Positions 17,003-25,984 are shown, numbered from the stretch's first letter. The stretch: DNA of 64,000 bases from Tistrella mobilis KA081020-065 (GCF_000264455.2 NC_017956.1:727501-791500); one strand, 5' to 3'. Notes: generated from the sequence alone by a model not told the origin. Numbers and translations: made by a program.

Positions 17003-17851
17003 TCAGGCGGCTTCGGCGCCCGGTGGGTTGGGCTGGTACAGCCGGTCCTCGGGCAGGACGTCGCCGGGGCCATAGTCGCCGGCGCTGGCCATCTCGTCAT
17101 AGATCGGCTGGAAGTCCTGCGCGGTCTCTTCGAACAGCTCTTCGAAGGACCGGATGACGAAATAGGTCTCCTGGAAATCGTCGATGCGATAGCGGGTGCG
17201 CATCACCCGCCGCAGGTCGAAGCCCAGCCGGTTGGGGCGCCGATCCTCCAGCGCATAGATCGATTCCCCCTTCGACGAGGCGATGCCCGATCCGTAGATG
17301 CGCAGGCCGTCATCCGTGGCGATCAGGCCGAACTCCACCGTGTACCAGTAGAGCCGGGCCAGATTGTGCAGGCAGTGACGGGCATCGGCCCTGAGCCCGG
17401 CCTGGCCATAGGCCTGCATGTAATCGGCAAAAACCGGGTTCATCAGCAGCGGCACATGGCCGTAGATGTCGTGGAAAACGTCGGGTTCCTGCAGATAGTC
17501 CAGCTGCTCGCGGGTGCGGATGAAGCTGGTGGAGGGGAAGCGGCGTTCCGACAGGTGGCGGAAGAACACGTCGTCCGGTACCAGCCCCGGCACGCAGACG
17601 ATCCGCCAGCCGGTGGTCTTTTCCAGAACGTCGGAGAGGCGCTCGAATTCCGGCACGCCGTCTGCGGCAATGCCCAGGCCTGAAAGCCCGTCGATGAAGG
17701 CCGGAACGGCCCGGTCGCGCAGAATCCGGGCCTGGCGTTCGAACAGAAAGCGCCAGATCGCGTGCTCCTCCTGGGTCAGCTTCTCCCAATGCTGATCCCT
17801 GGTGAAGTCGTCCCGGATCTCTGCCGCGTGGTCGCGATAACCCTGGGTCAT
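17003..17851 (-). CDS. phhA: Phenylalanine 4-monooxygenase
   Basis: Iron- and tetrahydropterin-dependent hydroxylation of phenylalanine to tyrosine. The 282-residue length is that of bacterial single-domain enzymes. The iron ligands are visible: H127 and H132 in VFHDIYGHVPLL and E173 in LYWYTVEFGL. The segment TSFIRTREQLDYLQEPDVFH is typical of the family. The ATG at 17851 is preferred over an upstream in-frame TTG because it matches the usual N-terminus and has GAGGA at an acceptable distance. The pterin recycling enzyme (phhB) and an aromatic aminotransferase are not adjacent. A GTTTC/GAAAC inverted repeat lies 85-100 bases upstream. Confidence 0.94.
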   Translation of the reverse strand: MTQGYRDHAAEIRDDFTRDQHWEKLTQEEHAIWRFLFERQARILRDRAVPAFIDGLSGLGIAADGVPEFERLSDVLEKTTGWRIVCVPGLVPDDVFFRHLSERRFPSTSFIRTREQLDYLQEPDVFHDIYGHVPLLMNPVFADYMQAYGQAGLRADARHCLHNLARLYWYTVEFGLIATDDGLRIYGSGIASSKGESIYALEDRRPNRLGFDLRRVMRTRYRIDDFQETYFVIRSFEELFEETAQDFQPIYDEMASAGDYGPGDVLPEDRLYQPNPPGAEAA

Positions 17852-17935
17852 GGTCGTCAAGTCCTCGTCGCACCGTTGAAGGGGGCGTTTGAGGACGAGT
17901 CTGCGTGCGTCCCGCGGCTTTTTCAAGCCGAGAAA

Positions 17936-17949
17936 GTTTCAAATGAAAC
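17936..17949. promoter_or_regulatory. Inverted repeat upstream of phhA
   Basis: GTTTC-AAAT-GAAAC, in the 122-bp gap between phhA and the upstream acetyltransferase. A small hairpin CGGCTT-TTTC-AAGCCG lies next to it (17915-17930). Candidate regulator site for phhA; the regulator is unknown. Confidence 0.35.
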
Positions 17950-17973
17950 GAATTTCGGGTTGAGAGTCCGGGC

Positions 17974-18549
17974 TCAATCTTCCGGCGCGGTGGAAGAGCC
18001 TTCGCCCAGGCTGCGCTGAAGCATGATCGCGTCGATCCAGCGGCCGAACTTGTAGCCGATCGCCTTGAATTCGCCCGCATGGGTGAAGCCCAGCCCCTGG
18101 TGCAGCGCCAGAGAGGCCGGATTGCCCGGATGGCCGATCACCGCCACCATCTGCCGGAAACCCGCCGCCGTGCAGCGCCGGACCAGTTCGGCCAGCACCG
18201 CCCGCCCCAGCCCCCGCCCGGTCTGGCCCCGGCCGACATAGACCGAGTTCTCGACCGTGAAACGATAGGCGGCACGCATCCGGAAGGGTGAGGCATAGGC
18301 GAAGGCCTTCACCTCGCCCGCTTCGACCGCGACCAGAAAGGGCAGGCCGCGATCCAGCGCCGCCAGCCGCCGGGCCCGCATCTCGTTCAGATCCGGTGCC
18401 GCCAGTTCGAAGCTGACCGTGGTGTTGGAGACGTAATAGCTGTAGATCGCATGCACCTGGGCCATATCGGCCTCGGTGGCGTCGCGGACGACGACCCCGG
18501 GTTGGGGAAGCGGATGACGATCGGGTTTGGGCATGGTGAGCACGGCCAT
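17974..18549 (-). CDS. GNAT-family N-acetyltransferase, phosphinothricin-acetyltransferase-like
   Basis: An acetyl-CoA-dependent N-acetyltransferase of the Pat/Bar-like group (191 residues), which acetylates phosphinothricin, methionine sulfoximine or related amino acids. Visible features are VVRDATEADMAQVHAIYSYY at the N-terminus, the substrate segment FRMRAAYRFTVENSVYV (about 90-107), the acetyl-CoA loop GQTGRGLGRAVLAEL, and the C-terminal AVIGHPGNPASLALHQGLGF motif of the group. The start at 18549 (MAVLT) is one of two close ATGs; 18534 is possible. It may share a transcript with phhA downstream (gap 122 bases). The substrate is not established. Confidence 0.85.
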   Translation of the reverse strand: MAVLTMPKPDRHPLPQPGVVVRDATEADMAQVHAIYSYYVSNTTVSFELAAPDLNEMRARRLAALDRGLPFLVAVEAGEVKAFAYASPFRMRAAYRFTVENSVYVGRGQTGRGLGRAVLAELVRRCTAAGFRQMVAVIGHPGNPASLALHQGLGFTHAGEFKAIGYKFGRWIDAIMLQRSLGEGSSTAPED

Positions 18550-18686
18550 CTGATCGGGGCGCCCTTCGAAATGCGTCGAGGCTGGCAGCGGAGCCGACCG
18601 CGGGCGACGGTCGGACCCATGAGCGGGCATCCGCAAGGGATGCCGGGGTGCCGGGACGGCGGCAGAGGGCCGGCGAACCGCGGCGG

Positions 18687-19643
18687 TCAGCCTCGTCGTT
18701 CCACGCCGAGGGCGGCGAGCAGGGCGCTGTCGCGACCCAATGTCTCGATCAGCAGGGTGAGGTCGGCGGCGACCCGCGCCAACTCCGGCAGCGGCTCCAC
18801 CACGCTCTCATCCATATAGAGGGCGCGGTTGATCTCGACCTGCAGGGCGTGCACGCCCGTGACCGGGCGGCCGTAATGTTCGGTCACATGGCCGCCGGCA
18901 TAGGGCCGGTTGCGGGCGACGTTATAGCCCATCCCCTCCAGCACCTGCTGGGCGGCATCGATCACCCGGGGGGCGCAGGCGGCGCCGAAACGGTCGCCCA
19001 GCACGAAATCCACCCGCCGGTCGCCCGGATCGTGATCCATCGGCCCGCCCACCGAAGGCATGGAGTGGCAATCGACCAGCAGCACGCCACCGAACCGGCT
19101 GCGCACCTCTTCGATGGTCGCCTTCAGCGCCGCATGATAGGGGAAGTAGTAGCGGGCGATGCGCAGCTCCGCCTCAGCCCAGAACAGCTTGCGACCATAG
19201 ATCTCCAGGCCGTTGGTTACGACGCGCGCGATGGTGCCGAGCCCTCCCATCACCCGCCGGGACGTGGCGTTGACGAAAGACGGTACCGCATCGGCAAACA
19301 TCTGCGGGTCGATTTCCCAGGGCTCGCGGTTGACGTCGACATAGGCCCTGGGGAAGCGCGCGCGGATCAGCGGCGCCCCCAGCGCCGGGGCGGCGGCCCA
19401 CAGCCGGTCGACGAACGCGTCTTCGGAATTGCGCAGCGTCAGCGGATCGAGCTTCGACGAGGCCTGAAAGCCTGCGGGATAGCAGTTCCCGGAATGGGGC
19501 GAGGCGAAGACGAAGGGCAGCCGGAGCTCGGCCGGGCGCAGCACCTCGACCGCCGGATCGACCCAGTCGTCGAACCCGGTCCCGGTCGTCGCTGCCCCCG
19601 CCATCTCCAGGCGGTCTTCCGTATCGAAGCCCAAATCGGCCAT
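18687..19643 (-). CDS. N-formylglutamate amidohydrolase
   Basis: A zinc-type hydrolase of the FGase family (PF05013), which releases formate from N-formyl-L-glutamate in the five-step histidine degradation route or acts on related formyl or acyl amino acids. The 318-residue protein has the family segments FVFASPHSGNCYPAGF (about 44-59), LIRARFPRAYVDVNREPWEI, VLLVDCHSMPS and the C-terminal GVHALQVEINRALYMDE. The ATG at 19643 follows a GGGGGA site. No other hut genes are adjacent, so the pathway link is uncertain. Confidence 0.88.
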   Translation of the reverse strand: MADLGFDTEDRLEMAGAATTGTGFDDWVDPAVEVLRPAELRLPFVFASPHSGNCYPAGFQASSKLDPLTLRNSEDAFVDRLWAAAPALGAPLIRARFPRAYVDVNREPWEIDPQMFADAVPSFVNATSRRVMGGLGTIARVVTNGLEIYGRKLFWAEAELRIARYYFPYHAALKATIEEVRSRFGGVLLVDCHSMPSVGGPMDHDPGDRRVDFVLGDRFGAACAPRVIDAAQQVLEGMGYNVARNRPYAGGHVTEHYGRPVTGVHALQVEINRALYMDESVVEPLPELARVAADLTLLIETLGRDSALLAALGVERRG

Positions 19644-19961
19644 CGGTCGGTCTTGTCCCCCGATCTGCCGCCGATGCCCGCTGCCCGGTCCCATCCGGGT
19701 GCCGCATCGATCCAGGCCCACATGAATACGGCATTCCGCCCCCCATGTCATGCCATTCGGTCCCCGCGACCGGCTCGCGCGGCACAGGGCGGTCATGTCC
19801 GCGTCGCATGGGCAACACCTTGCGGCGCCGGCGCATTCCCGGGGCGGCGACACGGAACCGTCACGGGGCTGCATTTCCGGGCTTGCACGGCCTTTCGGGC
19901 TGCGTTATATGAACGCCCACACCGACACCGGGTGCAGACAAGCCCCATGCGGTGCGGACAT
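19644..19961. other. 318-bp intergenic region before tRNA-Val
   Basis: No protein gene recognised. It contains the upstream region of the leftward amidohydrolase and, at its right end, the tRNA promoter at 19883-19911. Nothing else is apparent. Confidence 0.6.
19883..19911 (+). promoter_or_regulatory. Promoter of tRNA-Val
   Basis: TTGCAC (19883-19888), 17 bases, TATATG (19906-19911), about 50 bases upstream of the mature tRNA. Confidence 0.65.
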
Positions 19962-20036
19962 GGACGCGTAGCTCAGCGGTAGAGCACCACGTTGACATCG
20001 TGGGGGTCACAAGTTCAATCCTTGTCGCGTCCACCA
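19962..20036 (+). tRNA. tRNA-Val (anticodon GAC)
   Basis: A full cloverleaf: acceptor GGACGCG pairs with CGCGTCC, D arm GCTCAGCGGTAGAGC, anticodon stem CCACG/CGTGG with loop TTGACAT (anticodon GAC, valine), T arm ACAAG-TTCAATC-CTTGT, discriminator A and an encoded CCA end. It is the only tRNA in the window. Confidence 0.97.
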
Positions 20037-20037
20037 T

Positions 20038-20067
20038 CGAAACCCCTTGGGAAACCAAGGGGTTTCG
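20038..20067 (+). terminator. Terminator of tRNA-Val
   Basis: A perfect 13-bp stem (20038-20050 with 20055-20067) with a GAAA loop, followed by TCGTTTT, starting one base after the CCA end. Confidence 0.9.
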
Positions 20068-20197
20068 TCGTTTTCAGGCTGTGGGAAAGGCCACAGCCCG
20101 TTCATGCCGATGCTGGGCGCCACAGGCCGCGTCAACCACATCCCGGGCAGTGCACCGCGTCACGACAGCTTGTGCCGCTCAATCGGGGAGACGTTTC

Positions 20198-20545
20198 ATG
20201 CGCATCGCAACTGCGGCCGCCTTCCTTGCGCTCGCCATTCCCGCCGTCGCCTATGCTCACCATGGCTGGAGCAGCTACGATGCCTCCAGGCCCATGGTCG
20301 TCACCGGGCCGGTGGTCTCATCAACCTATGGCAACCCCCATGGCTCTCTCGAAATCCGGCACGAGGGCGCGCTCTGGAGCGTGGTTCTGGCGCCCCCGTC
20401 GCGCATGACCGCCCGTGGGCTTTCGGCCGACATGATTGCCGAAGGCCGTGAAGTGACGGTGGAGGGCTATCCGCGCAAGGATGGGACCCCGGAAATCCGG
20501 GCCGAGCGCATCACGGCTGAAGGCAAAACCATCGAACTGCGCTGA
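20198..20545 (+). CDS. Exported DUF6152-family protein
   Basis: A 115-residue exported protein of unknown function. It has a signal peptide (MRIATAAAFLALAIPAVAYA) cleaved before HHGWSSYD. The mature part begins with the HHGWSSYD motif and continues as a small β-rich domain (VVTGPVVSSTYGNPHGSLEI, VEGYPRKDGTPEIRAERI), which fits the DUF6152 family. The two N-terminal histidines could bind metal, a guess based on similar HHGWS proteins. The ATG at 20198 follows GGGGAG. Its stop overlaps the start of the next gene (TGATG). Confidence 0.78.
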   Translation: MRIATAAAFLALAIPAVAYAHHGWSSYDASRPMVVTGPVVSSTYGNPHGSLEIRHEGALWSVVLAPPSRMTARGLSADMIAEGREVTVEGYPRKDGTPEIRAERITAEGKTIELR

Positions 20546-21039
20546 TGGCGGGGGTGCTGACGGAGCTCACCGCGGCGGCTGTCGAGGCCTCGGCAGCAGG
20601 CACGTTCATGCGCGGATCCATTCTCGCCTACCCGCTCGCAAATCTGGTTCATCTGGCGGGGCTGGTCCTGCTGATCGGCTGTATCGGCCTGCTCGATCTC
20701 CGTCTGTTGGGAGCGGTGCGTGCCCTGCCGGTAGCGGCGATGATACGCTATATGGTGCCGGCTGCGGGCTTGGGACTGGTCCTGCTGATCGCCTCGGGCA
20801 TTGCCATGTTTGCCGCCGATGCGACGGCACTGGCGAAGCATGACGGCTTCCGGCTGAAGCTTCTGCTGATCCTGGCCGGGGTGATGAATGCCGGCCTGGT
20901 GCATGCCATCTGGCTGCGTCGATCCGCCTGGCAGGAGCCCGGCCGGCAAATGCCGCCGGGGCTCCGCATTCAGGCGGCGGTGTCGCTTGCCCTCTGGTGC
21001 TGGGTCGCGGTCGAGGGACGGATGATTGCCTATGGCTGA
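20545..21039 (+). CDS. DUF6644-like small integral membrane protein
   Basis: A 164-residue membrane protein with about four hydrophobic helices (near 28-52, 64-88, 101-120 and 142-160). It resembles the DUF6644 membrane proteins that often follow DUF6152 genes, and here it overlaps that gene by one base, so the two are translationally coupled. The function is unknown; the pairing suggests a small envelope complex, perhaps linked to copper or another metal. Its last ten bases overlap the convergent Ldh_2 gene. Confidence 0.72.
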   Translation: MAGVLTELTAAAVEASAAGTFMRGSILAYPLANLVHLAGLVLLIGCIGLLDLRLLGAVRALPVAAMIRYMVPAAGLGLVLLIASGIAMFAADATALAKHDGFRLKLLLILAGVMNAGLVHAIWLRRSAWQEPGRQMPPGLRIQAAVSLALWCWVAVEGRMIAYG

Positions 21040-22109
21040 AGGTCGAGTCCAAGCGCATCGAGCCGCGCGGCGGACATTCCCGCCGCCAGCCCGGCCGCAC
21101 GCAGCTGGCCGAAGGTAGTGTCGTCGATCGGGATGCCCCCGGCCCGCCGGGCGGCGCGGGCGGCGATCTCGGGCTCGCCCGGGATCAGCACCGGTTGCCG
21201 CGGGGCCGAGCGGGAGGATCGCATGTGGTCGAGCAGGGCGCGGGTCTCGGCCGCGAGCCAGGCGGTGTCGACCAGCCGGCCGGGTTCGATCACGATCGCG
21301 AACATGCTGTTCAGGATGGCGTCGGAGCGGGGATTGCCGGGCTGGGAGGTTCCGGCACCGGTGAGCGCGCCGGCCAGAAGTTCACAGAACAGGGCCAGCC
21401 CGTAACCCTTGTGGCCGGCCATGGGCAGCAGCGCGCCCTGGGGCTCGGCGAACATCACCCCCGGATCGGTGGTCGGCCGGCCCTCGGCATCGATCAGCAG
21501 CCCCTCCGCCATCGGCTCGCCCTTGTTCATCGCCACCCGGCATTTGCCGAGCGCGACGCCGCTGGTGGCCGCGTCGAAGATCACCGGCGGCGCACCATCG
21601 GCGCCGGGGAAGGACAGGCAGATCGGGTTGGTGGAAAAGCGCGGGTCGAACCCCGCATGCGGCGCCACCAGCGACGGCGAGCCGGTGACGTTCACGAACA
21701 TCAGCCCCACCTGGCCGGCGGCCGCCACCTGCTCACCATAGCTGCCGATCCGGCCCATATGGTGACAGTTGCGCAGCGCCAGCACGGCGGCCCCGGTCTC
21801 GCGGGCGCGGGCGATCGCCGTCTCGGTGGCGGCTTTCGCGATCACCTGGCCATATCCCTGTTCGCCGTCGATCACGATCATGACGCCGGCATCGGCCACG
21901 ACCCGCCCCGTGCGGCCCGGGTGGAGAACGCCGGCGGCGGCATTCTGCAGATAGCGCGGGATCATGCCCACACCATGGCTGTCATGGCCGGCGAGGTTCG
22001 CCTCGACCAGGTGGCGGGCGACGACGCCTGCCTCTTCGGGCGAGCTGCCGCCCGCCTCGATCAGCGCCGCTGCCGCGGCACGCAAGACCTCGTGATCGAT
22101 GATCCGCAT
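21030..22109 (-). CDS. Ldh_2-family malate/lactate/ureidoglycolate-type dehydrogenase
   Basis: An NAD(P)-dependent 2-hydroxyacid dehydrogenase of the Ldh_2 fold (359 residues), a family that includes malate, sulfolactate and ureidoglycolate dehydrogenases. Family segments are HLVEANLAGHDSHGVGMIPR (about 30-49, with the catalytic His), LRNCHHMGRIGSYGEQVAAA, STNPICLSFPG and GHKGYGLALFCELLAGALTG. The ATG at 22109 follows AGAGGAGCAGAACGAG. It is divergent from a GntR regulator that leads into a TRAP transporter, so it probably oxidises the imported hydroxy acid. Confidence 0.88.
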   Translation of the reverse strand: MRIIDHEVLRAAAAALIEAGGSSPEEAGVVARHLVEANLAGHDSHGVGMIPRYLQNAAAGVLHPGRTGRVVADAGVMIVIDGEQGYGQVIAKAATETAIARARETGAAVLALRNCHHMGRIGSYGEQVAAAGQVGLMFVNVTGSPSLVAPHAGFDPRFSTNPICLSFPGADGAPPVIFDAATSGVALGKCRVAMNKGEPMAEGLLIDAEGRPTTDPGVMFAEPQGALLPMAGHKGYGLALFCELLAGALTGAGTSQPGNPRSDAILNSMFAIVIEPGRLVDTAWLAAETRALLDHMRSSRSAPRQPVLIPGEPEIAARAARRAGGIPIDDTTFGQLRAAGLAAGMSAARLDALGLDLQP

Positions 22110-22179
22110 CTCGTTCTGCTCCTCTGCGCGGGCAAGGGATCGCCGGTCCTCCGGCGAATTCCCTTGCGCGACCGGCAGA

Positions 22180-22189
22180 TGGTATACCA
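22180..22189. promoter_or_regulatory. GntR operator candidate
   Basis: TGGTATACCA, a perfect 10-bp palindrome in the 116-bp divergent region between the Ldh_2 gene and gntR. It has the T-N-GT-N-AC-N-A form common to FadR-branch GntR proteins. Confidence 0.55.
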
Positions 22190-22225
22190 CTCTCTGAGCA
22201 ACGCCCCCAGCGAACCCGGACCCCG

Positions 22226-22933
22226 ATGACCGCGACACGCGACCGCAGCCCCAGCCTGACCCAGACCCAATCCGTCTACCAGTCGCTGCGCGATGCGATC
22301 CTGGGCGTGGAATTGCGGCCGGGTGAGGCGATCTCGGAACGCTGGCTGGAAGGGCGGCTGGCGGCGTCGCGCACGCCGGTGCGCTCGGCTCTGGTCCGGC
22401 TGGAGGGCGAGGGGCTGGTGCAGCGCCAGGGCCGCGGCTATGTGGTGACGCCGATCGATATCGGTGAAATCGAGCAGGCCTATGTCTTCCGCGAGACCAT
22501 CGAGACCACGGTCGTGCGGCTTGCCGCCGCGCGCGCCGATGCGCTCGACCTGTCGGGTATCGAACCGCTGATCCTGCCCGAGGTCCGGGACACCTCCAGC
22601 GACGAGTGGTTCGACATCGGCATCGCTTTCCATGTCGAGCTGGCGCGGCTTGCCGGCAACGCCTTTTTCGTACGCGCGATCGACGATGTGATGACCCGCA
22701 TCGCCCGCGGCCGTTGGCTGGAGATCTGGTCGACCGGCGGGCGGGAGCGTGCCTTCATCGAACATGAACGGATCGTGGAGCTGGTCAAGGCCGGGGATGG
22801 AGAGGCGGCGGCCGCTGCCATCCAGTCCCATGTCCGCCATGGTCGCGACCGGCTGCTCGATGCCCTGAAGACACAGCGCCGCGGCTTCGCGGTACGCGGT
22901 TTTGCCGTCCTCGATGGGACCGAGGCGGATTGA
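22226..22933 (+). CDS. GntR-family regulator, FadR/FCD subfamily
   Basis: A 235-residue regulator with an N-terminal winged helix (SVYQSLRDAILGVELRPGEA, then SERWLEGRLAASRTPVRSAL, about 17-75) and an all-helical FCD ligand domain with the metal-binding His pattern (IAFHVELARLAGN; QSHVRHGRDRL). FCD members bind small carboxylic acids. It is divergent from the Ldh_2 dehydrogenase and 97 bases upstream of the TRAP genes on the same strand, so it is likely the local repressor of hydroxy-acid uptake and oxidation. Confidence 0.92.
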   Translation: MTATRDRSPSLTQTQSVYQSLRDAILGVELRPGEAISERWLEGRLAASRTPVRSALVRLEGEGLVQRQGRGYVVTPIDIGEIEQAYVFRETIETTVVRLAAARADALDLSGIEPLILPEVRDTSSDEWFDIGIAFHVELARLAGNAFFVRAIDDVMTRIARGRWLEIWSTGGRERAFIEHERIVELVKAGDGEAAAAAIQSHVRHGRDRLLDALKTQRRGFAVRGFAVLDGTEAD

Positions 22934-23030
22934 CGACGGGGCGGCGGTAACCGGCCCGCATGAGGCCGGACCCGTGACCGGCCCTCATTTCAGACGATCA
23001 ACGAGACGATCCAAGGGGAGACGAAACGTC

Positions 23031-24077
23031 ATGACCACGCCTGCCGACACCCGGCTGTCTGCCGCAAAGCGGCCGCTGCGCAAGCATCTCGCGGGGCTTC
23101 TTTCTGCGGCGGCCTTCGCCGTGGCACTGGTCGCCGGCCAGGGCGCCGATGCCGCCGATCCGGTGGTGATGCGGATCAGCCACCAGCTGCCGCCCGCGCA
23201 TCACATCGCGCAGCTGATCGACCAGTTCGCGGCCGATGTCGAAGCGAAGAGCAACGGCGCCATCGACGTCCAGATCTTCGGGGCCGAGCAGGCCTACAAG
23301 GCCAATCAGAATCACCCGGCCGTGGCCCGCGGCCAGGTCGAGGCGGCAGTGTCGACGAATTTCCAGTGGGGCAACACCATCCCCGAGATGAACGTCGTCA
23401 CGCTGCCCTATTTCTTCACGAAGCTGGAGCGGATCGAGAAGTTCCCGGGCTCGCCCGCCGAAGAGCTGCTTGATCAGAAGCTGCTCGAAAAGGGCGTGCG
23501 CAACATCGCCTGGTTCTACACCACCCGCCAGTCGATCTTTACCTCGGCCGCAAAGCCGCTGGTCGCGGTCGACGACTTCAAGGGCATCAAGATCCGCGGC
23601 CTGAACAAGCTGGTCGACGAAGGGCTGATCGCTGCCGGTGCTGCACCGGCGGCCATGCCGGGCTCGGAAGTCTATCAGGCGTTGCAGACCGGCGTGATCG
23701 ATGCCGGCCTGACCGACGTGTCGGCCGCGTATAGCCGCCGGTTCTACGAAGTGCAGAAATACGGCACGGTTTCGCCCTTCTTCAGCGTCTATTTCCATCT
23801 CTACGTCAACCCGTCCTGGTATGACGGCCTGGCGCCGGAGCTGCGCAAGGTGGTCGACGATGCCGCGCAGTCGGCCGAGGCGGCGTCGATCCCGCTGACC
23901 GAGAAGACCGCTGAAGATGCGATCCGTCAGCTTCAGGAGAAGGGCATGACCATCCATGTCCAGACCCCCGAAGAGGCGGCCGCTTTCGAAGCGGTGATGC
24001 AGCCGCCGGTCATGGAGGCCTTCAAGGCGTCCAGCCCCGATGCGGCGAAGCTCGTCGACCTCGTCAACGCGCTCTGA
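23031..24077 (+). CDS. TRAP transporter solute-binding protein DctP
   Basis: A periplasmic binding protein (348 residues) of a tripartite ATP-independent transporter. It has a signal peptide with a long n-region, cleaved near DAADPVV (about residue 42), then DctP segments such as RISHQLPPAHHIAQLIDQFA, NTIPEMNVVTLPYFFT, IKIRGLNKLVDEGLIAAGA and the carboxylate-binding region GSEVYQALQTGVIDAGLTDV. The ATG at 23031 follows AAGGGGAGA. It is the first gene of the dctPQM operon behind gntR. The substrate is probably a small organic acid, by its neighbours. Confidence 0.93.
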   Translation: MTTPADTRLSAAKRPLRKHLAGLLSAAAFAVALVAGQGADAADPVVMRISHQLPPAHHIAQLIDQFAADVEAKSNGAIDVQIFGAEQAYKANQNHPAVARGQVEAAVSTNFQWGNTIPEMNVVTLPYFFTKLERIEKFPGSPAEELLDQKLLEKGVRNIAWFYTTRQSIFTSAAKPLVAVDDFKGIKIRGLNKLVDEGLIAAGAAPAAMPGSEVYQALQTGVIDAGLTDVSAAYSRRFYEVQKYGTVSPFFSVYFHLYVNPSWYDGLAPELRKVVDDAAQSAEAASIPLTEKTAEDAIRQLQEKGMTIHVQTPEEAAAFEAVMQPPVMEAFKASSPDAAKLVDLVNAL

Positions 24078-24107
24078 GCGGGGAAGACAAGGGGACGCTC
24101 CCGGCCG

Positions 24108-24719
24108 ATGTCGCATGAACCGACCGGTCACCGCCCGCCGCCACCATCCCCGGTGGTCGCGGGCGGTCTCGCCCGCCTGCTGCTCGGTTTCGACCGGGTG
24201 GTGCGCCTGATCTCGCTTCTGGCCGCCGGGATCGCGGCGGTGATGCTGCTCACGGCCTTCGTGCTGATCTGCTGGTCGATCGTGCAGCGCTATTTCGCCG
24301 GCCGGCCGGTGGTCTGGACCGATGAACTGGTCGGCTACGGCCTGGTTGCGATCGTGATGCTGGGGGCGCTGGATGCGCTGCGCCGCGGTGAGCACATCTC
24401 GGTCGACGTGCTGACCCAGCGGCTGGGCCGCCGGGCCGGGGCCGCGGTCGCCGCGGCGGGGCTGGTCGCCGTCGGCATCGTCGGCGTGATCCTGATCATC
24501 GAGGCCTGGGAAATGGTCTCCTTCACCCGGATGATCGGCATCGTCTCGACCGGTTATCTGGCCATGCCGATGGAATATCCCCAGGCCTTCGTCGGGATCG
24601 GCGGCATCCTGCTGGTGCTGGGCGCCCTCGGCGGCCTTGCCCGCATGGCGGCCGGGCTGTCCCCGATCGACGAGCCGGGCACGCCCGCGGCACCGGGAGA
24701 GGGGGGCCTGCGTCCATGA
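24108..24719 (+). CDS. TRAP transporter small permease DctQ
   Basis: The four-helix small membrane subunit (203 residues) that bridges binding protein and large permease. Hydrophobic segments lie near 28-52, 68-90, 102-125 and 150-175, with the DctQ segment RYFAGRPVVWTDELVGYGLV. It lies 30 bases after dctP, and its stop overlaps the dctM start (ATGA). Both termini are hydrophilic. Confidence 0.9.
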   Translation: MSHEPTGHRPPPPSPVVAGGLARLLLGFDRVVRLISLLAAGIAAVMLLTAFVLICWSIVQRYFAGRPVVWTDELVGYGLVAIVMLGALDALRRGEHISVDVLTQRLGRRAGAAVAAAGLVAVGIVGVILIIEAWEMVSFTRMIGIVSTGYLAMPMEYPQAFVGIGGILLVLGALGGLARMAAGLSPIDEPGTPAAPGEGGLRP

Positions 24720-25984
24720 CCTTCCTGCTCATCCTGGTCGGTGTGGTGCTGGTGCTGCTGACCGGCCTGCCGGTCTTCACCGGCCTCGGCCTGTTCGCCG
24801 GCGGGTTGCTGCTTGTAACCCAGGGGGATCTGGGGGCACTCGGCGAGGTGGTGTTCGGCCAGCTGGACAGCTATCTGCTGGTCGCGATCCCGCTTTTCAC
24901 CCTGATGGCCCATATCATGATCCGCGGCCGGGTGGTGGACGATCTCTATGGCACCGCCCATACCCTGCTGCGGCACCTGCCCGGCGGTATCGGCATCGCC
25001 ACGGTCTTCGCCTGCACCATCTTCGCGGCCATCTCGGGCTCCAGCATCGCCACGGCGCTGACCGTGGGGGCCGTGGCCATCCCGCAGATGATCCATTACG
25101 GCTACAAGCCGCGCGTCGCCTATGGGGTGGTGGCGGCCGGCGGCACGCTCGGCATTCTGATCCCGCCCTCGGGGCCGATGGTGCTCTATGGCGTGATCAG
25201 CGACACCTCGATCGGCGGCCTGTTCATGGCGGGCATTCTGCCCGGGCTGATGATCGCGGTGCTCTTCGCCGTCTGGTGTGCGGTCAACGATCGCGGGACG
25301 CTCCGTCAGCCGCGGGCCTCTCTGTGGGAGATGGGCCGGGCGCTGCGCAAATCCGGCTGGGCCCTGTCGCTGCCGGTCTTCGTGCTGGGCGGCATGTATG
25401 CGGGCGTCTTCACCGCCACCGAGGCGGCGGCGGCCGGTGCGCTGGCGGCGCTGGTCGTCTCGGCCGTCATCTATCGCAATTTCGGCCTGCGCGATCTCTG
25501 GGCGTCGGCGATGGATTCGGTCCGCACCTCGGCCATGCTGTTCATGATCCTGGCGGCGGCGGGCGTCTTCGGCCATGTGCTGACCAAGATGCGCGTGCCG
25601 CAGCAGATCGTCGAGCTGGTGGTCCATTGGGATGTGGGCGTTGCCGGCTTCCTGATCGCGATGATGGTGCTGATCGCGCTGCTCGGCATGTTCCTCGAGA
25701 CGATCTCGATCATCCTGATCACCACGCCGGTGGTGCTGCCGGTGATGGCCCATCTGGGCATCAACCCGATCTGGTACGGCATCCTGCTGACCATCAACCT
25801 GGAACTGGCGCTGATCACGCCGCCGGTGGGCATGAACCTGTTCACCATCAAGGCGGTCGCGAAGGCGCCGATGGGCGAGGTGATCCGCGGCGTCGCGCCT
25901 TATGTGTTCCTGATGGTGATCGGCCTGGTCCTGGTCATGATCTGGCCCGACATCGCGCTCTGGCTGCCGTCGACCATGCGGTGA
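24716..25984 (+). CDS. TRAP transporter large permease DctM
   Basis: A sodium-coupled transport subunit (422 residues, about 12 hydrophobic segments). Family motifs include FACTIFAAISGSSIATALTV (about 97-116), AAGGTLGILIPPSGPMVLYG, GMFLETISIILITTPVVLPV and the C-terminal ELALITPPVGMNLFTIKAVA. It is translationally coupled to dctQ by the ATGA overlap. The convergent methyltransferase ends 36 bases away and I see no clear terminator. Confidence 0.94.
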   Translation: MTFLLILVGVVLVLLTGLPVFTGLGLFAGGLLLVTQGDLGALGEVVFGQLDSYLLVAIPLFTLMAHIMIRGRVVDDLYGTAHTLLRHLPGGIGIATVFACTIFAAISGSSIATALTVGAVAIPQMIHYGYKPRVAYGVVAAGGTLGILIPPSGPMVLYGVISDTSIGGLFMAGILPGLMIAVLFAVWCAVNDRGTLRQPRASLWEMGRALRKSGWALSLPVFVLGGMYAGVFTATEAAAAGALAALVVSAVIYRNFGLRDLWASAMDSVRTSAMLFMILAAAGVFGHVLTKMRVPQQIVELVVHWDVGVAGFLIAMMVLIALLGMFLETISIILITTPVVLPVMAHLGINPIWYGILLTINLELALITPPVGMNLFTIKAVAKAPMGEVIRGVAPYVFLMVIGLVLVMIWPDIALWLPSTMR

